In this document: piece by piece, positions 1 through 5,642 of the stretch
Layout: every line of letters begins with the position of its first letter
Position numbering within the stretch: the stretch's first letter is position 1
From: Methanobrevibacter sp.
GTDB lineage: Archaea > Methanobacteriota > Methanobacteria > Methanobacteriales > Methanobacteriaceae
Direction: 5' to 3'
Assembly (NCBI GenBank): GCA_031289975.1
Contig: JAITOM010000416.1
Location: 1 to 6,063 of the forward strand
DNA length: 6,063 bases
Notes under the pieces: model-generated
Databases searched by the model: none
Told to the model about the DNA's origin: nothing
What the model saw: only the letters and a program-made list of their open reading frames with translations
Position numbers and translations under genes: made by a program

Positions 1-118
1 TAACTCTATTAAATATAACTCTATTAAATATAACTCTATTAAATATAACTCTATTAAATATAACTCTATTAAATATAACTCTATTAAATATAACTCTATT
101 AAATATAACTCTATTAAA
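1..118. repeat. 15-bp tandem repeat array, about 7.9 copies, open at the left window edge
   Basis: The unit TAACTCTATTAAATA is repeated head to tail from base 1. Seven copies are perfect and the eighth diverges after 13 bases at 118. Copies are contiguous with no spacers, so this is a minisatellite and not a CRISPR array. The window starts inside the array, so the true copy number is unknown. The unit is a multiple of three and two forward frames stay open through it: one reads (NSIKY)n and ends at a TAG at 122-124, the other reads (TLLNI)n and ends at 144-146. The tail of a repeat protein entering from the left therefore cannot be fully excluded, but the extreme AT content and surrounding repeats favour non-coding DNA. 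Confidence 0.95.
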
Positions 119-253
119 ATTTAGAAGTTTATTTAAAAAATATTAAAATTAAAATTTAAGATAGTATAGTTTTTTATGTGAATATTAATTTTTATCAAAT
201 TTTATATGAATTAATCAAATTTTAATTAAAAAAAACTATTATAGTCATTTTGA

Positions 254-313
254 AAAAGTTCTTAGGAAAAGTTCTTAAATTTTGGATGATAATTTTTTTC
301 GATAATTTTTTTC
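254..313. repeat. two short 13-bp tandem duplications
   Basis: AAAAGTTCTTAGG (254-266) is followed directly by AAAAGTTCTTAAA (267-279), differing only in the last two bases. Nine bases later GATAATTTTTTTC occurs twice back to back without mismatch (288-300 and 301-313). The rest of 119-326 is AT-rich sequence in which I see no gene; a looser repeat (ATCAAATTTTA at 194-204 and 214-224, period 20) also occurs there. These look like local slippage products and no function can be assigned. Confidence 0.8.
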
Positions 314-326
314 ATTAAATTATTTA

Positions 327-440
327 ATTTTAAATATTACTTTATAAAAATCTATAATTTTAAATTTTAAATAATATAAATTTATTTTAAATATTACTTT
401 ATAAAAATCTATAATTTTAAATTTTAAATAATATAAATTT
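327..440. repeat. 57-bp direct tandem duplication
   Basis: Positions 327-383 and 384-440 are identical 57-bp copies, both beginning ATTTTAAATATTAC and both ending in the 20-mer ATTTTAAATAATATAAATTT. That 20-mer is the founding unit of the array that follows, so the second copy (last 20 bases, 421-440) merges into it. The only non-A/T bases in each copy are two cytosines. No open reading frame with a start site runs through it. Confidence 0.95.
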
Positions 441-540
441 ATTTTAAATAATATAAGTTTATTTTAAATAATATAAGTTTATTTTAAATAATATAAGTTT
501 ATTTTAAATAATATAAATTTATTTTAAATAATATAACTAA
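421..540. repeat. 20-bp tandem repeat array, six copies
   Basis: Six head-to-tail copies of ATTTTAAATAATATAARTTT start at 421, 441, 461, 481, 501 and 521. Copies 2-4 carry AAGTTT and copies 1 and 5 carry AAATTT; the last copy degenerates after 16 bases (ending CTAA). The same unit also lies at 364-383 inside the first 57-bp copy. The R (A/G) variant divides the array into a central G-bearing block flanked by A-bearing copies, as expected if the array grew by duplication of a G variant. The 20-bp period is not a multiple of three, which argues against coding. Confidence 0.95.
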
Positions 541-938
541 TTTTAAATAAATATATTTTAATAATATTTATTTTTAAAAAAATTATTTACTAAAAACTTT
601 ATCAAAACTATTATAATTAAAAAATTATATATTAAAAACAGATCCAAGATAAATAATTAATTAAAATAGAAATTAATATAATAAAAATTTAATAAAAATT
701 TAATAATATACAAAGTAAATAACATATATTGTATATAGAAGTTTTAATATATATAATTTATTATAAACTTATTTTATTATTTATTACAAAAAATTATAAA
801 AGAAAATTATAAAGGTTTTATTGTAAAAAACGATCTTAATTATAAAAAATTTAATACTCATGATACAATATTAATGCAAAAGTTTTCTAATAATTAAATT
901 ATTATAAAAAGTATTTATTATAAAATTAAGGTGAAAAT
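541..938. other. gene-free AT-rich leader region before the small membrane protein gene
   Basis: About 400 bases with no reading frame that has a credible start site. It contains an 11-bp tandem pair AATAAAAATTT (680-690, 691-701) and a 13-bp near-perfect tandem pair AAAATTATAAAAG/AAAATTATAAAGG (790-802, 803-815). The only other visible signals are possible TATA elements and the ribosome binding site at the far right. No RNA gene was recognised. Confidence 0.7.
838..849 (+). promoter_or_regulatory. possible archaeal TATA box for the small membrane protein gene
   Basis: AATTATAAAAAA lies about 90 bases before the start codon at 939. With the usual archaeal spacing of roughly 25 bases, transcription would begin near 870 and give a leader of about 70 nt. 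In DNA this AT-rich many other matches exist, for example ATTATAAAAAG at 901-911, but that one sits too close to the start to leave the ribosome binding site in the transcript. Confidence 0.3.
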
Positions 939-1295
939 ATGGAATTGCTCTGGTTTTATATAGCAATTATATTAGCATTAAGTGACATAATTCATGGAAA
1001 ACTTATGTGGAATGTTTTCAATGATTTTTATGTGGTGTTTGCTGGATTTGTCAATGAAATAGTTTCTTCACCTGTACATGGATGGGTCATACATGAAATA
1101 CTTGAAGCTATTTTCAATATTGTTGTATTATCAATTATCTTCTTATCCTTAGAAATAGGAATATTAGGTGGATTAGTGCATTTATCTATTGATATAGCTC
1201 ATACATTATTTCTGAAAGATAAAAACCCTATTATACACAGAGCATTACATTTTGTTATAGAATCACTATTTTTCATTTTAATATACGGATTTTAA
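939..1295 (+). CDS. small histidine-rich integral membrane protein of unknown function
   Basis: A 118-residue, mostly hydrophobic protein that I do not recognise. The ATG at 939 is supported by AAGGTGA at 928-934, four bases upstream. Hydrophobic stretches at about 2-18, 26-42, 50-70, 71-92 and 102-118 suggest three to five membrane spans. Seven histidines (19, 47, 52, 81, 88, 100, 104) occur with acidic residues in or beside the hydrophobic segments (D16, E40, E53, E56, E72, D85, E108). They form clusters such as HGWVIHEILE (47-56), HLSIDIAH (81-88) and HRALH (100-104). The last two loosely resemble the H-L-x-x-D and H-R-x-x-x-H motifs of the YdjM/DUF457 membrane-bound hydrolase group, but in a different order and in a shorter protein, so homology is not claimed. 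Metal binding is an inference. It precedes the glycosyltransferase by 171 nt and probably has its own transcript. Confidence 0.85.
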   Translation: MELLWFYIAIILALSDIIHGKLMWNVFNDFYVVFAGFVNEIVSSPVHGWVIHEILEAIFNIVVLSIIFLSLEIGILGGLVHLSIDIAHTLFLKDKNPIIHRALHFVIESLFFILIYGF

Positions 1296-1360
1296 TATAT
1301 GATTTACACTGCATTAAATTATTAGTTATGGATAAAAATAGTAATAAAATGTTTAAAACA

Positions 1361-1376
1361 CTATTATTAATAATAG
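1361..1376. promoter_or_regulatory. 16-bp perfect palindrome, possible operator
   Basis: CTATTATTAATAATAG is a perfect palindrome with two 8-base arms and no spacer, about 90 bases before the glycosyltransferase start and upstream of its proposed TATA element. The symmetry would suit a dimeric regulator, but palindromes made almost only of A and T arise readily in such DNA. The rest of the 1296-1466 gap shows only a proposed promoter and ribosome binding site. Confidence 0.25.
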
Positions 1377-1422
1377 ATATAATGAACTATTTCTATTTGA
1401 TAACTAAAACAATTTAAAAAAA

Positions 1423-1440
1423 TGAAAATTAAATACTATA
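1423..1440 (+). promoter_or_regulatory. possible BRE/TATA promoter of the glycosyltransferase gene
   Basis: GAAAATTAAATACTATAA combines a purine-rich GAAAA stretch, as in archaeal BRE elements, with TTAAATACTATA. The start codon is about 27-40 bases downstream, so the leader would be short, with the ribosome binding site GAGGT at 1457-1461 close to the 5' end. It is the best candidate in the gap before this gene, but unproven. Confidence 0.35.
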
Positions 1441-1466
1441 ATTCGATATTAATATTGAGGTAAAAT

Positions 1467-2156
1467 ATGAATGTAATGATTATTATTCCTGCGTTCAATG
1501 AAGAAAAACATATTAAAGATGTTGTAAATACAGCATTAAAATATGGGGATGTTATAGTTGTTGATGATGGAAGTTCTGATAATACAAGTGAAAATGCAAG
1601 ATCATCTGGAGTAAAAGTTATAGTTACTAAGACTAACAAAGGTAAAGGGAATGCAATAAAAACTGGTATTAAAGAAGCCTTAAAATCTTCTTATGATGTA
1701 TTTATTTTCCTTGATGGTGATGGTCAACATGACCCTAATTTAATCCCAGAATTCCTTGAAAAATTGGATAATGCAGATATTGTAATAGGTTCAAGGTTCT
1801 TAAAACAAGAAATAAAAAACATGCCCTCTCAAAGAAGACTTTCAAACTTAATAACAACAAAACTAATCTCCTTTATTTCAAAAAAACCTTTAACAGACAG
1901 TCAATCTGGTTTTAGAGGAGTATCTAAAAAAATAGCTGAAACATTTCTAAAAAGTCCATACGATGATTATAGATTCGAATCAGATGTTTTAATCAAATCT
2001 CCAAATAAAATAAAGTATGATGAGGTATCAATCCCAGTAATATATAATGATGAAGTAAGCTCTATAAGAAATACACATACAATAAAATATATTCTCTTTA
2101 TTTCAAAAGCTGTGTTTATATATATATATAATAAGATAATAAATTTTAAAGGGTGA
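1467..2156 (+). CDS. family 2 glycosyltransferase, dolichyl-phosphate sugar synthase-like
   Basis: A 229-residue GT-A-fold enzyme expected to transfer a sugar from a nucleotide-sugar to a lipid phosphate (dolichyl/polyprenyl phosphate) on the cytoplasmic membrane face. Visible hallmarks are the N-terminal strand and IPAFNEE (7-13), the nucleotide-binding VVDDGSSDNT (31-40), NKGKGNAIKTG (57-67), the metal-binding DGDGQHDP (83-90), VIGSRF (106-111), DSQSGFRG (144-151) and RFESD (169-173). These are typical of the DPM1/DPG-synthase-like branch of GT2, and the length is normal for its short soluble members. There is only one modest hydrophobic stretch near the C-terminus (about 208-225), which could dock on the membrane. 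The start is fixed by GAGGT (1457-1461), five bases before the ATG. It converges on the DUF2142 gene, which with the flippase-like gene suggests shared work on surface glycans. Sugar and acceptor cannot be read from sequence. Confidence 0.93.
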   Translation: MNVMIIIPAFNEEKHIKDVVNTALKYGDVIVVDDGSSDNTSENARSSGVKVIVTKTNKGKGNAIKTGIKEALKSSYDVFIFLDGDGQHDPNLIPEFLEKLDNADIVIGSRFLKQEIKNMPSQRRLSNLITTKLISFISKKPLTDSQSGFRGVSKKIAETFLKSPYDDYRFESDVLIKSPNKIKYDEVSIPVIYNDEVSSIRNTHTIKYILFISKAVFIYIYNKIINFKG

Positions 2157-2197
2157 TGTAAAATTATCATGGGTTTTATACAATTGAAAAATTAAGA

Positions 2198-2281
2198 AAA
2201 TCAAAGATTTGTTATCGAAGATAACTTAGGAAAATCGAAGATTTTTCGTTTCTAACTTTAAAAAATAGAAAATTTTTTAAA
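2198..2281. terminator. cluster of four small hairpins between convergent genes, probable terminator region
   Basis: Four inverted repeats follow one another: AAATC-AAA-GATTT (2198-2210), GTTATC-GAA-GATAAC (2211-2225), AAAATC-GAA-GATTTT (2231-2245), and a 10-bp stem TTTAAAAAAT/ATTTTTTAAA around a 5-base loop (2257-2281). T-runs occur at 2241-2245, 2273-2278 and 2331-2336. The cluster lies 42 bases past the glycosyltransferase stop and 115 bases before the DUF2142 stop on the other strand, so it could end transcription from both sides. Archaeal termination depends mainly on U-tracts, so the first three stems may have another role. Confidence 0.5.
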
Positions 2282-2395
2282 ATTAAGAAAAATAGGCTAA
2301 AAATTGATGCACTGTATAATAATGTCTAAATTTTTTCTGCCTAAAAACTAAATTTTGGATTTTAAATTTCCATACTAATTTTTACAACATCGGCT

Positions 2396-3736
2396 TTATA
2401 TAGCATAATATATTATATATGAAGATATTGTTAAGACAATGATTATAAAAACATATAGTAAACATATGCATTCATTTCTTCTAAATTTAATTTTAGTAGA
2501 GATATAATTAAATAATTTATTATTATAAAAAACTAATAAAAATAAAGGAGCAACCGGGACAAAATATCTGCCTTGTAAACCTTGAATAATGTTAGATCCT
2601 CTGGGTGTATAGGTAATAAATTCAAAAAGGAATGTTAAAAGTGAAACCACCAAAAAAATAAATAATGGCACTAATTTTTGCCTAAAAGATAATTTATACT
2701 TACTTGTACTTAATAAAGAAACAAACACTAAAATTACACAATATAAAAAAATTAAATTTAAAGGTAAATTTGAGGTTAACCGCCGAAATCCTCCAACAAA
2801 TGTTGCAATAAATCCTGGAGTAGATATCAAAGTATTTATTAAAATTGTTGGGAAATTTAATGGATTAGAAAGAATAAATTGAATATTATAATCAGATGAA
2901 ACAATTCCTGAATTGGGACTGGCATATGTACTTTTAAACAATAAATTCCATGTAATTAATGAAATCATAGAAGGTAAACTTACAATTAAAAATGAAACTA
3001 TTCTTTTAATCTTATTTTCAAATTTTTCTTTTGGAATTATAAAAAACAATAATCCCAATAATGCATAAGCCTGTTTTGAAAAAGCCAAAACAAAAACTAA
3101 AATCATAGAAATTAAAATATCTTTATTATATATTTTATCTTTAACTAAAGCCAAATAAAGAAAAAAACCTACTGTTAAAAATGAAACAGCAAAGTTTAAA
3201 CTATCGGCTGATAGCGAACTGGCTTCATAAAGAGTCACAGGCATTAAAGCCAATAACAACAAAATATTTTTATGAATAGGAATAATTTTAATCCCATAAT
3301 AAACAATAATCACATAAATCAATAAATTAATCAAACGACATAAATACATTAAAAATAAAGGAGAAGAATTAAATAATCCTCCCAAAAAAATTATAGCTCC
3401 AGTTGCTAAATAAGGCAAAGGAGGATAAATAGCAATATTAGCTATATTTATCGTGGAAGTTTCATTAAGATTTAAAGGTTGAGATAGGTAAAAAGAAATT
3501 TTACTAAAATTATTCATTATCGTATTTGATGGAAATGTATTAATGGTTAAAATACTTGTAGGTATCTGTGCGATATTACTTTTAGGAATTAAATGTCCTT
3601 GGCTTATTTCAAAAGCTTTATAAAAATGAGAATTTTCATCAGGTACTTGAAAGGGAGGATTAGCAAATACAAATATTAATCCAAAAATTAATGCTAAAAC
3701 TACAAATATAAATTCTGGTTTATTAATTAAATTCAT
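2396..3736 (-). CDS. DUF2142 family polytopic membrane protein
   Basis: A 446-residue protein with about 11-12 hydrophobic spans, matching the DUF2142 family of putative membrane glycan enzymes. Family-like features are the first-loop motif PPFQVPDENSHF (27-38) directly after the first span, YPPLPY (104-109), LYEASSLSADSLNFA (169-183) and QGRYFVPVAPL (388-398) before the last spans. An acidic DE pair in the first extracytoplasmic loop resembles GT-C glycosyltransferases that use lipid-linked sugars, but no activity is established for the family as far as I know. I chose the ATG at 3736 rather than the in-frame GTG at 3745. GTGAT (3745-3741) followed by four bases and ATG reproduces the GGTGA-N4-ATG spacing of the gene at 939, so the GTG is better explained as part of the ribosome binding site. 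It lies 70 nt downstream of the flippase-like gene on the same strand, probably in one transcript. Confidence 0.88.
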   Translation of the reverse strand: MNLINKPEFIFVVLALIFGLIFVFANPPFQVPDENSHFYKAFEISQGHLIPKSNIAQIPTSILTINTFPSNTIMNNFSKISFYLSQPLNLNETSTINIANIAIYPPLPYLATGAIIFLGGLFNSSPLFLMYLCRLINLLIYVIIVYYGIKIIPIHKNILLLLALMPVTLYEASSLSADSLNFAVSFLTVGFFLYLALVKDKIYNKDILISMILVFVLAFSKQAYALLGLLFFIIPKEKFENKIKRIVSFLIVSLPSMISLITWNLLFKSTYASPNSGIVSSDYNIQFILSNPLNFPTILINTLISTPGFIATFVGGFRRLTSNLPLNLIFLYCVILVFVSLLSTSKYKLSFRQKLVPLFIFLVVSLLTFLFEFITYTPRGSNIIQGLQGRYFVPVAPLFLLVFYNNKLFNYISTKIKFRRNECICLLYVFIIIVLTISSYIIYYAI

Positions 3737-3740
3737 TTTT

Positions 3741-3745
3741 ATCAC
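3741..3745 (-). promoter_or_regulatory. ribosome binding site that decides the DUF2142 start
   Basis: GTGAT, read on the minus strand, precedes ATG at 3736 by four bases. The longer frame would use this same GTG as its start codon, adding three residues, but I see no good Shine-Dalgarno sequence at normal distance from it. Confidence 0.6.
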
Positions 3746-3806
3746 GAAAATAGCTCATTAGATTATTAAATCCTAATTTATTTATTTTACATTTGCATAT
3801 ATCTCT

Positions 3807-4790
3807 TCAAAACATCTTTTTAACTTCTTTAAGAATGTCCTTAGCATACATTGCAGAAAATATTATCCCTAAAATATTAACTATACCAAAGGTAATAAAA
3901 CGATCAGTCAATGCTATAGTTCCAGCTAATGTTTTAGGAACATTGAAAAGTGAAAAAAGGGCTATTTGAGATAATTCAATTGAACCTATACCTCCAGGTA
4001 TAAGAGAAATGACCCCTATCATATTTGATAGTAAATACAAAACAATTATAACTACAAAGCTTAATTCAAAGTTAAATGCCTTAAATAAAATATATAAACG
4101 AAAACATTCAAATAACCATGAAATTAAAGACACAACCAGGAGAATAATGAAATTCTTAAAGTTAATAAAAGATATGGAATGTGAAACCATGTTTTTCAAT
4201 CCATTTTGAAAATTTTCATTTATACTATCTACTTTTTTACTATTGAACCTTAATTTAAGAAGTAATTTCTGAATTTTATCAAGAAACCATAAACCTGTTT
4301 CTTCTCTCCAATTTAACAAAAATATAAATAAAACTACAATTGTGTTTAATATTCCTCCTATTAAAGGAATTAAAGTAAATGGTTGAGGAGTAAAAAATGT
4401 AGAAACTAATAATAAACAACTTGTTACAACCAAATCAAAGAATCTTTCAGTTATAGCAGCAGATAAACCTTTTGAAAGAGAAATTTTATTGATTTCAGCA
4501 CCAGCCATGCCACTTAAAACTTCTCCTCCAGCTTTCATAGGTGTAAAATTTCCTGCAAATAAACTAATGGTCTTAACAATGAAATTATTTTTGATTTTAT
4601 ATGTTTGATTTATGATAAACCCCCATCTTAATGCTCTAAGGCAAATAATAAACAAATGAATAAGACATGCCAAAAGAATATAATAAACATTTGCTTCTTG
4701 CAAGTCTTTTATTATTTCAATAGGATTAAGCCATAAAATCACCAATACAATTAAAATAAGACCTATTAAAAGAAAATAATTTTTTTTCAA
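3807..4790 (-). CDS. UPF0104 / LPG-synthase-TM family flippase-like membrane protein
   Basis: A 327-residue integral membrane protein of the family that includes the membrane half of MprF (lysylphosphatidylglycerol synthase TM region) and the archaeal AglD membrane domain, often called flippase-like. Signatures are LRALRW (51-56), GNFTPMKAGGE (80-90), ERFFDL (115-120), E228 in SWLFECFRLY, LIPGGIGSIE (263-272) and TDRF (295-298). About seven or eight spans are visible, including 5-21, 36-52, 118-134, 139-159, 213-235, 244-264 and 301-316. There is no MprF aminoacyl-transfer domain and no fused glycosyltransferase, so it is a stand-alone form. The start is inferred as TTG at 4790: no ATG or GTG gives a full-length first span, and the next methionine is residue 85. 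GTGGA at 4804-4800 is a weak ribosome binding site, nine bases away. Placement beside DUF2142 and opposite a GT2 supports a role in surface lipid or glycan assembly; the cargo is unknown. Confidence 0.88.
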   Translation of the reverse strand: MKKNYFLLIGLILIVLVILWLNPIEIIKDLQEANVYYILLACLIHLFIICLRALRWGFIINQTYKIKNNFIVKTISLFAGNFTPMKAGGEVLSGMAGAEINKISLSKGLSAAITERFFDLVVTSCLLLVSTFFTPQPFTLIPLIGGILNTIVVLFIFLLNWREETGLWFLDKIQKLLLKLRFNSKKVDSINENFQNGLKNMVSHSISFINFKNFIILLVVSLISWLFECFRLYILFKAFNFELSFVVIIVLYLLSNMIGVISLIPGGIGSIELSQIALFSLFNVPKTLAGTIALTDRFITFGIVNILGIIFSAMYAKDILKEVKKMF

Positions 4791-4852
4791 ATTTTCAATT
4801 CCACATATAATTAATATTTAAGTCTAAATTAGCTAAAAAAAAGAAATAATAC

Positions 4853-4864
4853 ATTATATTATAC
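4853..4864 (-). promoter_or_regulatory. possible TATA box for the flippase-like gene
   Basis: On the minus strand GTATAATATAAT lies 63-74 bases before the TTG start at 4790, in the 202-bp gap after the fumarase gene. The size of the gap suggests that the flippase-like and DUF2142 genes have their own promoter and are not read through from fumarase. This is a guess from composition and position. Confidence 0.3.
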
Positions 4865-4941
4865 AACTAATTAATTTAACCACACTAAATGTAATAATTC
4901 CTATCGTAACAAATAAAAACTTTCTATACTATTAATTAAAT

Positions 4942-4955
4942 AAAAATATTAAAAA
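4942..4955 (-). terminator. possible U-tract terminator of the fumarase beta gene
   Basis: About 38-50 bases after the fumarase stop the minus strand reads TTTTTAATATTTTT, two T5 runs four bases apart and without a clear hairpin. Archaeal RNA polymerase stops at such U-runs. The signal is modest and similar runs are common in this DNA. Confidence 0.3.
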
Positions 4956-4992
4956 TACAGACCAAGAAATATTGTTTAAATTAGTAATTATC

Positions 4993-5547
4993 TTAGTTTT
5001 TGAAAATATTTCCCAACTTTGAATCCATAGCAACTATTAAAGGACCAAAATCCTTAACATTCAATTCCCAAATCGCTTCTGGAACGCCTAAGTCAAGCCA
5101 AAAGACATTGGAAATATTTTGCACTGAATCAGAATATAATGCAGCACAACCACCAACAGCCACTAAATAAACAGCACTATTTCTTTTAAGTGCTTCACCA
5201 ACATTGTCATCCATTCCACCTTTTCCAATAATGGCTTTTACTCCTAAATCAAGAACATCACTTTCATAAGGATTCATTCTCATACTTGTAGTTGGTCCAA
5301 TAGCTACTAATTCAAAATCATTATTTTCTAAATCATCACTTGTTTTAATAATGGGTCCAGCATGGAAGATAACAGTATTATTTAAATCAAAAGGTGAACC
5401 TTCTTCAACAATACGTTTATGAGCTTGATCTCTTGCAGTTAATATCTTACCAGATATTGTTACTACATCTCCAATACTTAATTTAGAAATCATTTCGGCA
5501 TTTAGAGGACTTGTTAATTTAATTATTTTTTCATTATTTTTATTCAA
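4993..5547 (-). CDS. class I fumarate hydratase (fumarase), beta subunit
   Basis: A 184-residue protein matching the C-terminal domain of class I iron-sulfur fumarases, encoded separately as in methanogens. With a separate alpha subunit, which carries the [4Fe-4S] cluster and is not in this window, it would interconvert fumarate and malate in the cytoplasm, as part of the incomplete reductive TCA route toward 2-oxoglutarate. Conserved blocks are LTARDQAHKR (36-45), GPTTSMRMNPYE (84-95), GKGGM (108-112), VGGCAALY (131-138), PEAIWELNVKDFGP (156-169) and VAMDS (172-176). The length suits the family. The related L-tartrate dehydratase beta subunit is the main alternative and is hard to separate by eye. 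The start is TTG at 5547, backed by a strong AAGGAGG (5562-5556) eight bases away; the first internal ATG (residue 19) would remove conserved sequence. It lies 313 nt after eS17 and probably has its own promoter. Confidence 0.93.
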   Translation of the reverse strand: MNKNNEKIIKLTSPLNAEMISKLSIGDVVTISGKILTARDQAHKRIVEEGSPFDLNNTVIFHAGPIIKTSDDLENNDFELVAIGPTTSMRMNPYESDVLDLGVKAIIGKGGMDDNVGEALKRNSAVYLVAVGGCAALYSDSVQNISNVFWLDLGVPEAIWELNVKDFGPLIVAMDSKLGNIFKN

Positions 5548-5555
5548 TTGTAAAT

Positions 5556-5562
5556 CCTCCTT
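5556..5562 (-). promoter_or_regulatory. strong Shine-Dalgarno that fixes a TTG start for fumarase beta
   Basis: AAGGAGG on the minus strand sits eight bases upstream of TTG at 5547. It is the best anti-16S match in the window and compensates for the weak start codon. Confidence 0.8.
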
Positions 5563-5642
5563 ATTATTTAACTTATTCTTGAAAAGAGTGTTTCACTATT
5601 AAATAAAGATTTATTTGCAAGTTTAAGTATTATTTAACTTAT
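5562..5642. repeat. 15-bp direct repeat pair in the fumarase leader, period 66
   Basis: TATTATTTAACTTAT occurs at 5562-5576 and again, perfectly, at 5628-5642. After each copy similarity continues as TCTTGAAAAGA and CTGAAAAGA, one with a two-base insertion. On the transcribed (minus) strand the near copy ends at the Shine-Dalgarno sequence of the fumarase gene. The pair could be a duplicated leader element, two binding sites for a regulator, or a promoter duplication. Of the 5548-5860 gap, this and the repeat at 5709-5750 are the only structured elements apart from T-runs. Confidence 0.75.

Noticed and set aside
1..118. CRISPR array at the left edge
   Set aside because: The 15-bp units are directly contiguous with no unique spacers, far shorter than CRISPR repeats, and no cas gene is present.
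327..540. Replication origin based on AT-rich iterons
   Set aside because: No Cdc6/Orc1 gene, no recognisable origin-recognition box and no skew information are available; AT-rich repeats alone are not enough.
605..617. Dispersed repeat with 232-243 (AAAACTATTATA)
   Set aside because: A single shared 12-mer of almost pure A/T is expected by chance in this composition.
1436..1639. Minus-strand 67-codon frame
   Set aside because: It lies antisense over the start of the glycosyltransferase, has no convincing ribosome binding site, and the plus-strand frame has clear GT2 motifs.
1967..2170. Minus-strand 67-codon frame
   Set aside because: It is antisense to the 3' end of the glycosyltransferase; its hydrophobic content follows from the AT-rich complement.
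2170..2196. Eight-codon frame after the orphan ribosome binding site
   Set aside because: It is too short to support as a gene; it is recorded only as a possible remnant.
3737..3806. Separate promoter or small gene between the flippase-like and DUF2142 genes
   Set aside because: The gap is only 70 nt, with no distinct TATA element or frame; co-transcription is simpler.
4009..4209. Plus-strand 66-codon frame
   Set aside because: It is embedded antisense in the flippase-like gene, which carries family motifs throughout; the peptide resembles no protein I know.
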